The position numbers were made by a program, and so were the translations under genes. A stretch of DNA of 12,783 nt. Source: Parvimonas sp. (lineage in GTDB: Bacteria; Bacillota; Clostridia; Tissierellales; Peptoniphilaceae). The notes beneath the pieces are model-generated. The model saw only the letters and a program-made list of their open reading frames with translations. It ran no database searches and was not told the DNA's origin. The stretch is from NCBI GenBank assembly GCA_022770425.1, contig JALEHY010000032.1, positions 1 through 12,783 on the forward strand, given 5' to 3'. This document shows positions 1-6,160 of the stretch, piece after piece (position 1 is the stretch's first letter; every line of letters begins with the position of its first letter).

Positions 1-156
1 GTATACTGCAAATATGATAAAAAAATTTCTATATAAAGTATTTATATCCTCAACAACTATATAAGATAAAACATAGGATGCCAAAACAACAAAAATCGAA
101 TATACAATCTGGACTAAAAAAGCTAACTTTACACTGTTATATTTTAAAATCTTCAT
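1..156 (-). CDS. N-terminus of a membrane protein, probable ABC exporter (permease/ATPase), cut by the left edge
   Basis: Only the first 52 codons are present; the gene runs out of the window at base 1. The ATG at 154-156 is preceded by a strong AAAGGAGG site. The protein starts MKILKYNSVKLAFLVQ, and a long hydrophobic stretch covers roughly residues 11-35. An acidic turn (VVEDINTL) follows, then a second hydrophobic run begins near residue 45. A short positive N-terminus, a long first helix, a loop and a second helix are the usual opening of type I ABC exporter membrane domains, but no ATPase motif is visible, so this call is inference. It lies 112 bases downstream of the 16-residue peptide gene on the same strand, with a terminator-like hairpin between them. 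That layout suggests export of the peptide or immunity to it. It could instead be another polytopic membrane protein. Confidence 0.55.
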   Translation of the reverse strand, partial: MKILKYNSVKLAFLVQIVYSIFVVLASYVLSYIVVEDINTLYRNFFIIFAVY

Positions 157-176
157 AATTTCCTCCTTTTAACACT

Positions 177-227
177 AAAAAAGGTATAAGGGCTTGCTTT
201 TGTGCACCTAAAAAAACAAACCCTCAT
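177..227 (-). terminator. Terminator-like hairpin between the small peptide gene and the exporter (possible attenuator)
   Basis: On the minus strand ATGAGGGTTTG (217-227) pairs with CAAGCCCTTAT (186-196) over 11 positions, two of them G-T wobbles. The loop is 20 bases and contains the palindrome GTGCAC. Three bases after the stem comes a run of six T (177-182). The exporter RBS follows directly. A partial terminator here would give abundant peptide message and less exporter message, as in many peptide operons. The large loop makes it weaker than the other terminators in the window. Confidence 0.5.
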
Positions 228-239
228 CTTATCAATCTA

Positions 240-260
240 TTTTATATTAACAATATAAAA
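240..260 (-). repeat. Perfect AT-only hairpin just after the small peptide gene
   Basis: TTTTATATT and AATATAAAA form a perfect nine-pair stem around a three-base loop, 8 bases after the peptide stop codon. It lacks GC pairs and a T run, so it is unlikely to terminate alone. It could protect the 3' end of the short peptide transcript. In DNA this AT-rich this could arise by chance. Confidence 0.35.
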
Positions 261-268
261 CATAAATT

Positions 269-319
269 CTAAAGATCAATAGTAATAGTTCCGCCTGGTG
301 TTTTAATTGTAATTTTCAT
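269..319 (-). CDS. 16-residue peptide MKITIKTPGGTITIDL (candidate secreted or signalling peptide)
   Basis: The ORF is 17 codons including TAG. Its ATG lies 8 bases after a strong AAAGGAGGA site, and a consensus promoter sits upstream at 369-397. These signals, rather than its length, make it credible. The peptide is nearly symmetrical: ITI and ITI flank K-T-P-G-G-T, with alternating Thr and Ile. That is the pattern of a beta-hairpin with a Pro-Gly-Gly turn. There is no Cys, so thioether rings to cysteine are not possible; the four Thr could be modified by an enzyme encoded off the left edge. It has no hydrophobic leader, so secretion would need a dedicated transporter, and a probable exporter follows. 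I do not recognise the family. Alternatives are a leader peptide for attenuation or a chance ORF. Confidence 0.5.
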   Translation of the reverse strand: MKITIKTPGGTITIDL

Positions 320-340
320 AGAAAATTCCTCCTTTATCAA

Positions 341-371
341 AATATAAATAACAATAATTATTATTTATATT
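341..371. promoter_or_regulatory. 31-base near-perfect palindrome, probable operator over the peptide promoter start site
   Basis: AATATAAATAA (341-351) is exactly complementary to TTATTTATATT (361-371). The nine central bases are themselves palindromic around base 356, except for one mismatched pair (352/360), which is a U-G wobble in the minus-strand transcript. The element starts inside the -10 box and spans the predicted start site near 362, so a bound protein would block transcription. In RNA it would form a 5' hairpin that could stabilise the message. Confidence 0.6.
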
Positions 372-397
372 CTATCAAAAAAATTTTTTTCTGTCAA
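369..397 (-). promoter_or_regulatory. Sigma-A type promoter of the small peptide gene
   Basis: On the minus strand TTGACA (392-397) and TAGAAT (369-374) are separated by 17 bases (375-391). The spacer is an A-run followed by a T-run. Predicted start is near 362, about 43 bases before the peptide ATG. It is one of the best promoter matches in the window. Confidence 0.75.
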
Positions 398-404
398 TAA
401 TTTT

Positions 405-572
405 TTATATTAATTTCTTATTCAAAAATCTATCTCTATAAAATTTTTTTATATTTTGAATGTAATAAATAAAAAAGGCATCTATCGACTTTACTATCTC
501 GCTTTCATTTCACATTTCAGTCCAAACATTTTATAATATTTCTTTTGAAGAACCTAAATCTTTTAATACCAA
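405..572 (-). pseudogene. Decayed short coding relic upstream of the peptide promoter
   Basis: One minus-strand frame reads, from a TTG immediately after an AAAAGGAGG site (about 573-581), as VLKDLGSSKEIL, a stop, NVWTEM, a stop, then NESEIVKSIDAFF and a Lys/Arg-rich tail ending RFLNKKLI and TAA. The residue mix between the two stops looks protein-like rather than random for such AT-rich DNA. The TTG is too close to the Shine-Dalgarno sequence to work well. A neighbouring frame contains MSEDLKNIDIVFN. I read this as the remains of one or two small genes; the family is not recognisable. A regulator of the adjacent operator is conceivable but only a guess. Confidence 0.25.
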
Positions 573-804
573 TCCTCCTTTTTATATTAAATACTATATC
601 AATATTTTTCAAGTCTTCACTCATAAGTTTTATTACACCTTCTTTTTTGAAAAACAAATGCAATATTCCAAAAAAAAGTTGTCTATAAAATATATTGTTT
701 TATAACTAAAAAGAATTTTGCTTTGACAAGTAATGCTACCGGTAATGCTTAAAAAGAGCGATAGATTTTTTAAATAGAATTTCAAAGATAATAGACAAAC
801 ATTG
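573..804. other. Gene-free stretch
   Basis: I see no ORF with a credible start and RBS here. Short frames are broken by many stops on both strands. One minus-strand frame (GILHLFFKKEGVIKLMSEDL) is open for a few dozen codons through about 600-690 but has no start signal. The content resembles decayed coding DNA rather than a designed intergenic region. Confidence 0.4.
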
Positions 805-989
805 ATTACAAGTCATAAAAACTTGGAAATCAAACGAAAAACATTATGTAGTTTTGCAATAAATTAAATAAAGCTGAAATTCCTGAAAAATACAAATAAA
901 AACAATTGAAACTTTGGAGAAAATCCCTTGATGTTATACCTCCTACAATTAAAGAAAATGACAAAAAATCACCTTATAATAATTCTTAA
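805..989 (+). pseudogene. Decayed C-terminal coding relic
   Basis: One plus-strand frame ending at TAA 987-989 reads NKLNKAEIPEKYK, a stop, KQLKLWRKSLDVIPPTIK, then ENDKKSPYNNS. Another in-frame stop lies at 849-851. The charged, Pro- and Trp-containing text looks like the tail of a real protein now broken by nonsense mutations. No RBS or start is visible. A transposase or other mobile gene remnant is possible, but no family motif can be read. Confidence 0.3.
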
Positions 990-1023
990 TATAATAAATT
1001 ACACTTTTACAACTCATATAAAG

Positions 1024-1060
1024 AAAAAAGCAGTAAACCATAATAATCTACTACTTTTTT
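1024..1060 (-). terminator. Terminator of the VOC-EamA operon
   Basis: On the minus strand 1047-1060 (AAAAAAGTAGTAGA) pairs with 1024-1037 (TTTACTGCTTTTTT). This gives 14 positions with two wobbles, a nine-base loop, and a stem that ends in T6. It lies about 70 bases past the transporter stop codon. Confidence 0.75.
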
Positions 1061-1129
1061 TAAAAATAATATAATTTCAAAATTTTCTAAAAAAAACACA
1101 AATAATTATTTAAATTTCAACTAATAATT

Positions 1130-1546
1130 TTACTTAATCATTAACATTGTTCCGATGGCAATAAAAACACACCCAAAGAAAGATTTTACAGTAAACTGTT
1201 CATTCAAAAACAAAAAAGCTAAAACAAGTGTTATCACAACACTGAGTTTGTCTATCGGTACAACTTTGGATACATCTCCAAGTTGTAAAGCACGGTAATA
1301 ACATAACCATGATGCTCCTGTTGCAAGTCCTGACAAAATCAGAAACAAAAAACTTCTTTTACTTATTTGAAAAAAGCCACTTTGAGAACCGTTAAAAAAA
1401 ACTATTCCCCAAGAAAAAATTAAAACAACAAAAGTTCTAATAGCTGTCGCTAAATTAGAATTAACACCTTCTATTCCGATTTTAGCCAAAATAGAAGTCA
1501 AAGCCGCAAATATTGCCGACAAAGCAGAAAAAATTAACCACATCAC
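1130..1546 (-). CDS. Small EamA/DMT-family membrane transporter (single-domain, 138 aa)
   Basis: This is one EamA repeat of about 138 residues, half the usual two-repeat size, with four to five hydrophobic helices. The opening LIFSALSAIFAALTSILAKIG and the end LAFLFLNEQFTVKSFFGCVFIAIGTMLM are typical of the drug/metabolite transporter superfamily, including the LNE motif before the last helix. Proteins this short usually work as dimers in the inner membrane; the substrate is unknown. The start is either the GTG at 1544-1546 or the adjacent ATG at 1541-1543. The ATG has slightly better spacing to an AGG element and would lose one residue. Only 4 bases separate it from the stop of the VOC gene, so the two are almost certainly co-transcribed and translationally coupled. 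A terminator follows. Confidence 0.85.
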   Translation of the reverse strand: MMWLIFSALSAIFAALTSILAKIGIEGVNSNLATAIRTFVVLIFSWGIVFFNGSQSGFFQISKRSFLFLILSGLATGASWLCYYRALQLGDVSKVVPIDKLSVVITLVLAFLFLNEQFTVKSFFGCVFIAIGTMLMIK

Positions 1547-1550
1547 TTAC

Positions 1551-1928
1551 CTATCTTTCCTCTAAAATAGCATAATAATTTCCTTCAAAATCAGCAAAAT
1601 TCAAAGACTTAATGTTTTCATTTATTTGAATTTCTCCTACAACTACTCCCTTTTCTTTCAAAGTTTCCATAGTTTTTTCAATGTCAGAAGTAGTTAAAAG
1701 AATTGACGGGATTTCTGTATTAACATCAGGACTCAATTTTTCAACTAATTTTTTATTATGTATAACAAACCTAACATCGCTGTAAATACTCGGAGAAACT
1801 ACATAAGAATCAACTCCTATAACATTTACAGTTTCAACCAAAACAAAACCCAACTTATCACACCAAAAATCCCTTGATCTTTCAGGATTATTCATATACA
1901 ACATTATTTTGACATTAGAATTAATCAT
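1551..1928 (-). CDS. VOC superfamily protein (glyoxalase/bleomycin-resistance fold)
   Basis: The protein has 125 residues, a normal length for one VOC domain with two beta-alpha-beta-beta-beta units. The first unit carries MLYMNNPERSRDFWCDKLGF, matching the family pattern of a strand, then a helix ending in a LGF turn. The second ends FADFEGNYYAILEE, equivalent to the common DPDGN-x-x-x-L-x-E ending. The usual first metal-binding His of glyoxalase I is not seen at the start of strand one, so a binding or resistance role, or a divergent enzyme, is more likely than lactoylglutathione lyase. The ATG at 1926-1928 follows an AAGGAGAG site by 8 bases. Pairing with a small drug/metabolite transporter is compatible with resistance to a small toxic molecule, which is inference. 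Confidence 0.85.
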   Translation of the reverse strand: MINSNVKIMLYMNNPERSRDFWCDKLGFVLVETVNVIGVDSYVVSPSIYSDVRFVIHNKKLVEKLSPDVNTEIPSILLTTSDIEKTMETLKEKGVVVGEIQINENIKSLNFADFEGNYYAILEER

Positions 1929-2063
1929 ATTGCTTCTCTCCTTAAGTTTATTTATAAAGAATATACCCTCTTTTAAAAATTTAAATTTAATTATTTTAAA
2001 AAATAAAACATTTTTTCGTTACAAATATATGCCAAATAATTATAATATAATAAGTATAATTAA

Positions 2064-2092
2064 TTGCTAATTTTGAAATTAAGTTGTATACT
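2064..2092 (+). promoter_or_regulatory. Promoter of the leader ORF and lipoprotein gene
   Basis: TTGCTA (2064-2069) and TATACT (2087-2092) are 17 bases apart. The predicted start near 2099 gives a leader of about 46 bases before the TTG-started small ORF. The surrounding DNA is very AT-rich, so other -10-like sequences such as TATAAT in the 2040s exist. Confidence 0.5.
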
Positions 2093-2144
2093 ATATATAA
2101 GTAAATATATAAAAGACATAATTTTTATAAACGGAGGTGTCGGT

Positions 2145-2216
2145 TTGAAAATTTTTTCCACTTTAAATGTTATTTACACTAATCATTCAAGGTACAAAAA
2201 TGGAGATATATTTTAA
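2145..2216 (+). CDS. 23-residue leader ORF with a TTG start
   Basis: A strong Shine-Dalgarno sequence, GGAGGTG at 2133-2139, sits 5 bases before a TTG codon that opens 23 codons ending in TAA. The peptide reads MKIFSTLNVIYTN then HSRYKNGDIF. No other start in any frame suits this RBS, which is among the best in the window. That argues the short ORF is translated. It ends 42 bases before the lipoprotein gene, which has its own RBS. It could be a regulatory leader peptide, a small secreted or membrane-associated peptide, or the remains of a longer gene. The composition shows no run of one amino acid that would mark classical attenuation. Confidence 0.45.
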   Translation: MKIFSTLNVIYTNHSRYKNGDIF

Positions 2217-2258
2217 ATTAACCGTCAAAATTATTTTAACTAAAAAGGAGAAAATTTT

Positions 2259-2813
2259 ATGAAAAAAATATTTAGATATTTTTACTTTGCTTTGTTTTTA
2301 TTTAGCATTTGCGGTTGTAAAAATAATTTTGAAAACAAAAACATTTACAAGTCAGACACACCAAATTTACACAACGGCACTTATATTTTAAGCAATGAAA
2401 TTTCTAAAGACTTTATTGATTTTGCTAAATATAAATTCGACAAAGATTTTATTAAAAGTTTTATTTTGTCTGACGGTGAAAAAATTTCAGAAAAAACATT
2501 TGTACTAAGTGAGCCTTTTTCATTAGAAAAAAACTCTTGCTCTTTTTTGATTATGAACGACAACAAATACATCTGCAACTTAATTGTTCATAAAGAAGGA
2601 AACAACTTCGCATACAATGTTTCAAAAGGACGTTTTACCGATAAATTAAATAATGACCTTTTAAACAAAAACGGTATTTTTAAAATCAGTTTTGAAGAAA
2701 AAGAAAATAAACCGTCTGAAATTGTAATAGAAGATTTAACAAATAAAAATAATTTTGAAAACAAAACTTTATATAATATCAAAAAAGAAGTAAAAAAAGT
2801 TAATTTAGATTAA
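2259..2813 (+). CDS. Unrecognised lipoprotein
   Basis: The protein has 184 residues and starts MKKIFRYFYFALFLFSICGC, a classic lipoprotein signal: positive N-terminus, hydrophobic core, and ICG before Cys20. After cleavage at Cys20 the mature protein would be anchored to the outer face of the cytoplasmic membrane. The rest is rich in Lys, Asn, Asp, Glu and Phe. Alternating strands such as KYICNLIVHKEGNNFAYNV and NGIFKISFEEKENKPSEIVI suggest a small beta-rich domain. I recognise no family. The ATG follows AAAAAGGAGA by 8 bases. It is the second ORF after a 23-codon leader ORF and is followed by a bidirectional terminator, so it appears to be transcribed without other partners. Confidence 0.8.
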   Translation: MKKIFRYFYFALFLFSICGCKNNFENKNIYKSDTPNLHNGTYILSNEISKDFIDFAKYKFDKDFIKSFILSDGEKISEKTFVLSEPFSLEKNSCSFLIMNDNKYICNLIVHKEGNNFAYNVSKGRFTDKLNNDLLNKNGIFKISFEEKENKPSEIVIEDLTNKNNFENKTLYNIKKEVKKVNLD

Positions 2814-2847
2814 GAGTAAAATTTACAATTTTAAAACAAATGATAAA

Positions 2848-2885
2848 AATCCCATCAACACTATTTAAACAGTATTGGTGGGATT
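2848..2885. terminator. Bidirectional terminator between convergent genes
   Basis: Bases 2848-2862 and 2871-2885 form a 15-position stem with an eight-base loop. On each strand it has one wobble and one mismatch. On the minus strand the stem runs into T5 (2845-2849); on the plus strand it is followed by ATTAATTTTAT. It can end both the lipoprotein transcript and the aminopeptidase operon. Confidence 0.8.
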
Positions 2886-2889
2886 AATT

Positions 2890-3270
2890 TTATACAATCT
2901 TATCAAATTTTGTTTTAGTCAAGTAATATGCTAAAAGCAATATAAAAAGTGAAAAGTCAAAAGGTATTTTAAAAGCTATTTTAATAAAAACGCAAACAGA
3001 AAAACTCAATACATCTATAAATTTAAAATAGTTTAAGTCGGAATAATCTTTTAACACTTTGTACTTAAGTTTAAAATTTCCGATTAATATAACCAAAGCA
3101 ACAGCGCCGACCAAAGCATCTATGCTAAAATTTATTAAAAACTTACTGTTTAAAACTGCATAGAAAAAATAAACAACTAAAGTTCCCGTCATAATTATAG
3201 TAAGAGAACTCATCATAATTTTTGCTTTGTCTTCTCTGATTTTATCCTCATTTCGTTTTCTTATAGCCAT
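2890..3270 (-). CDS. Small polytopic membrane protein coupled to the M18 aminopeptidase
   Basis: The protein has 126 residues. A highly charged N-terminus (RKRNEDKIREDKAK, about residues 4-17) precedes four probable membrane segments near residues 20-42, 47-65, 82-98 and 104-119. No enzyme motif or known family is evident. Its ATG shares one base with the stop of the aminopeptidase gene (TAATG), and its RBS (GGAGCG) lies inside that gene. Translation of the two is therefore probably coupled. The tight link suggests a shared expression level, not necessarily a shared function. The transcript ends at the bidirectional terminator just downstream. Confidence 0.75.
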   Translation of the reverse strand: MAIRKRNEDKIREDKAKIMMSSLTIIMTGTLVVYFFYAVLNSKFLINFSIDALVGAVALVILIGNFKLKYKVLKDYSDLNYFKFIDVLSFSVCVFIKIAFKIPFDFSLFILLLAYYLTKTKFDKIV

Positions 3271-4589
3271 TATTCGAAAATCGCTCCGTCAGCACAATCA
3301 ATTTTTATATTTGTAGAGTAAAATTCTTTTAATGCTTCTATCATATAAGCCGTATCTTTAATTCCGCAAGTTTCATAACTTGAATGCATAGCAAGTTGTG
3401 CAATTCCTATGTCAAGAGCATGCAAGCTGACTTGAATATTTGATAAATTTCCAAGCGTAGAACCTCCTACTTTATCTGAACGATTTGCAAAAAATTGTAC
3501 AGGAACATCTACTCTTTTACAAATTTCTAAAAATATTGCCCTACTAAAAGCATCTGTTGTATATTTTTGATTAGCGGCTTCTTTAATTACAATTCCTTTA
3601 TTTAAGTAAGTTCTGTTTGTTTGATCATACAATTCAGGATGATTTGGATGAAGAGCATGTGCATTGTCACAACTTACCAAGAAAGATTTTGCAACCGCTT
3701 GATGATATTCATCAACTCCAAAACCAAGTGATGAATTAACTCTCATAAGTGCATCTTTCATAAATGTTGACATGGCACCTTGTTTTGTATTTGAGCCGAC
3801 TTCTTCATTGTCAAACACAACACAAACATTTATTGAGTGTTCATTTTTTGAGTCCAAAAATGCTTTCATTGAAGTAAACGCACATTGTAAATCATCAAGT
3901 TTCGGAGTAGAAACAAATTCATCTTTATATCCCCAAATACATTGTCTTTGACGATTTACCAAGAATAAATCTTTTGATATTACATCTTCAACTTTAACAC
4001 CTAACTCATCTGCAACCATTTTATCAAAATCACCTTTTTTAAGCTCTCCGGCTGAGAATAAAGGCAGTAAATCAACTTGTTTATTATAAGCGTACCCGTT
4101 GTTTACTTCTCTGTTTAAATGAATTGCAACATTTGGTATCATTAAAATATCTTTGTCAATATTAAATAATTTATTTACGATTTTTCCATTTTCTCTTATC
4201 AAAACTCTTCCCGCAATACTAAGCGGTCTGTCAAACCAAGAAGAATCTATCATTCCGCCATATCCTTCAACATTTAATCTTAAAAATTCGAAAGGACCCT
4301 CAAGCTCAGGAACTGCCTTTACCTTGTATGTCGGTGAATCGCTATGTGAAGCTGTAATTTGAAAATGGTAGTCATCTAAAAGTTCTCCTACTTGAAAAGC
4401 CAATATACTTGAGTTATTTCTTGTAGTGTAATAGTTACCTCCTTTTTTTATTTCCCATTTTGTACTTTCCGGCAAAAATGTATATCCGGCTTTGTCAAAA
4501 TATTTCTTCATTGTATCAACAGAATGAAACATACTTTTACTTGAATCAATAAAAGAAAGTAATTCTTGTGAAATTTGAATATTATTCAT
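3270..4589 (-). CDS. M18 family metalloaminopeptidase
   Basis: The protein has 439 residues, normal for bacterial M18 enzymes. It would remove N-terminal residues from peptides in the cytoplasm using a two-zinc centre. The full ligand set is visible: His82 in TASHSDSP, Asp232 in LDDLQ, catalytic Glu262 with ligand Glu263 in FDNEEVGS, Asp308 in SCDNAHALHPN, and His402 in AMHSSYETCG. The glycine loop SDKVGGSTLGN (371-381) is also present. These are the family motifs in the family order. The ATG has an AGGAGGGA site 7 bases upstream. It is downstream of the APC permease gene but separated from it by a strong terminator, so it probably has its own promoter in 4590-4653, though I see no convincing one. 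Members include yeast aminopeptidase I and mammalian aspartyl aminopeptidase; preference for acidic or neutral residues cannot be read here. Confidence 0.95.
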   Translation of the reverse strand: MNNIQISQELLSFIDSSKSMFHSVDTMKKYFDKAGYTFLPESTKWEIKKGGNYYTTRNNSSILAFQVGELLDDYHFQITASHSDSPTYKVKAVPELEGPFEFLRLNVEGYGGMIDSSWFDRPLSIAGRVLIRENGKIVNKLFNIDKDILMIPNVAIHLNREVNNGYAYNKQVDLLPLFSAGELKKGDFDKMVADELGVKVEDVISKDLFLVNRQRQCIWGYKDEFVSTPKLDDLQCAFTSMKAFLDSKNEHSINVCVVFDNEEVGSNTKQGAMSTFMKDALMRVNSSLGFGVDEYHQAVAKSFLVSCDNAHALHPNHPELYDQTNRTYLNKGIVIKEAANQKYTTDAFSRAIFLEICKRVDVPVQFFANRSDKVGGSTLGNLSNIQVSLHALDIGIAQLAMHSSYETCGIKDTAYMIEALKEFYSTNIKIDCADGAIFE

Positions 4590-4653
4590 ATTAATCCCTC
4601 CTATTAAAATTTTATTTACCCTATTTAATTAACTTAAAATCATCAAATATTTT

Positions 4654-4691
4654 AAAGAAAATAAAGGAACCAAAGTTCCTTTATTTTCTTT
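4654..4691 (-). terminator. Terminator of the APC permease gene
   Basis: Bases 4654-4670 and 4675-4691 form a perfect 17-pair stem around a four-base loop. In the minus direction the GC part (GGAAC/GTTCC) is followed by a T-rich tail. It starts 10 bases after the permease stop, ending that transcript before the aminopeptidase gene. Confidence 0.85.
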
Positions 4692-4700
4692 TATCCAAAT

Positions 4701-6131
4701 TTATTTTTTATCTTCCATTTTTCTAAGAACAGGCAAGATTAAACCTAAAGCAACTAATACTAAAGGAGTTACAGACTTTAATATCATTTCGAAAGAGTCT
4801 TTTGAATATACTCCCAATGAGCAACAAGCTAATGTTACCAAGAAACACCAAGCACCGAAAAACATTCCGATAGATCTGTTTTTAACAAATCTGTAATGTC
4901 TGCTAAGTTCTTCTTTACCATATCTAAGAGCAAAATAAGCAACAAATACCCACATATATCTCATTGGCATTACTACACCGTTAAGACGAGTAAGTTGTCT
5001 AAGAACTGTAGTAGCTCCCGGAACAAATGATTGAGCTAATATAATTGCTCCTCCAAGTACCGCAACCAATGCGATTCCGTTTACATAAGCGCCTTTACTA
5101 TTTTTCTTTAACAATTTTGTAGGAATATATTGACTTGCATTAGGGTCTTCCAATAACATTCTCAAAGGAGCATCAATACTGATTAAAAGTGTTGAGAATT
5201 GTCCTACAGTATTGGCTGCTGAATATATGATTAAAAATAAATCGCCGACACCGTAATATGCTCCTAATTTTTGGAATGCCCAGTAAGCACCGTTTGCTGC
5301 ATAAGAGTCAAACGCTTGTTTACTTGCATTGATTTCGTTAATATCAAACATAAGTCCCATAGCAACAGTTCCGAAAATAGCACTGACAACAACCATTAAA
5401 GTTGCAAACATCATAGCTTTAGGAAATTCTTTTGCTGAATCTCCTTCTATTTTATTTACATAAGGTGAAATTTTTTCAATGCCTCCAACCGCAAATACCA
5501 AAATAGATAAATTACTCAAGTAATTTAAGTCAATCTTAGGCAATAGGTTGTTTAAAGCAAAATTCAGCTTCAAATATCCGCCGTTTGGATTGATAACCGG
5601 TGCAGCATACATCATAAGAATAAATAAAATACCTAAAACAAACATACTTGAACCGGCAAGTGTAGCCAATTTTTTAATCGGACTTAATCCTCTTGTTGCC
5701 AAGAAACAGAATAATAGTAAAACACCGAATGTAGCTAACTGAATATAAATAGTAGGAATACTGTCATATGCTTTAGCATTTCTGAAAATCATCCAGCTTA
5801 AAGCCTTAAGACCGCCTGAACCTTTTCCTGCAATATAAGTAATATGTACTGCCCAATAAGTCCAACCTGCATAATAAGCTAATTTAGAGTTAGTAGTTTC
5901 TTGAATCCAAGAAGTTACTCCACCTCCTAAATCTTTAAATACCGAACCAAGTTCTCCTACCATAAGTGCATACGGAATAAAATACAATGCAAACATTAAT
6001 AACCAAGAAAAAATTACTTGAGTACCGTTAAAGTAAATATATCCGTTTAAAACATTTCCGAAACCCCAAAGTGTTGAGAAACACATAAATGTAAGGGCTT
6101 TCCAGGTGATTTTCTTTTCTAATTTTTCCAT
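4701..6131 (-). CDS. APC superfamily amino acid permease
   Basis: The protein has 476 residues and about 12 membrane helices, a normal size for amino acid-polyamine-organocation transporters in the cytoplasmic membrane. The unwound first helix of the family is recognisable as STLWGFGNVLNG (about residues 19-30), followed by PYALMVGELGSVFKDLGGGVTSWIQE, the usual helix 2 and loop with the G-G-x-x-x-W signature. Helix 6 reads LSILVFAVGGIEKISPYV, matching the conserved F-A-x-x-G-x-E region. Overall it resembles the YjeM and GadC-like branch, so amino acid uptake or amino acid/amine exchange is likely; the substrate cannot be read. The ATG follows AAGGAGGA by 6 bases. It is divergent from a PucR-type regulator, which probably controls it. 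Confidence 0.93.
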   Translation of the reverse strand: MEKLEKKITWKALTFMCFSTLWGFGNVLNGYIYFNGTQVIFSWLLMFALYFIPYALMVGELGSVFKDLGGGVTSWIQETTNSKLAYYAGWTYWAVHITYIAGKGSGGLKALSWMIFRNAKAYDSIPTIYIQLATFGVLLLFCFLATRGLSPIKKLATLAGSSMFVLGILFILMMYAAPVINPNGGYLKLNFALNNLLPKIDLNYLSNLSILVFAVGGIEKISPYVNKIEGDSAKEFPKAMMFATLMVVVSAIFGTVAMGLMFDINEINASKQAFDSYAANGAYWAFQKLGAYYGVGDLFLIIYSAANTVGQFSTLLISIDAPLRMLLEDPNASQYIPTKLLKKNSKGAYVNGIALVAVLGGAIILAQSFVPGATTVLRQLTRLNGVVMPMRYMWVFVAYFALRYGKEELSRHYRFVKNRSIGMFFGAWCFLVTLACCSLGVYSKDSFEMILKSVTPLVLVALGLILPVLRKMEDKK

Positions 6132-6160
6132 TTCGTCCTCCTTAATAAAATATCAAATTT

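Noticed and set aside
157..230. 24-codon minus-strand ORF (MRVCFFRC...) overlapping the exporter start by an ATGA-like junction
   Set aside because: No RBS before its ATG, which lies in the stem of the terminator-like hairpin. The overlap with the exporter start is most simply chance.
700..1000. Insertion sequence remnant
   Set aside because: Some broken frames vaguely suggest a transposase, but there are no terminal inverted repeats, target duplications or readable catalytic motifs, so I kept only a generic relic call.
932..1075. 47-codon plus-strand ORF starting MLYLLQLKKM
   Set aside because: No Shine-Dalgarno sequence, composition dominated by Leu, Ile, Lys and Asn as expected from AT-rich DNA, and it runs through the VOC-EamA terminator.
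2381..2782. Two minus-strand ORFs of about 65 codons within the lipoprotein gene
   Set aside because: They are antisense shadows of a gene with signal peptide and RBS, and have no start signals of their own.
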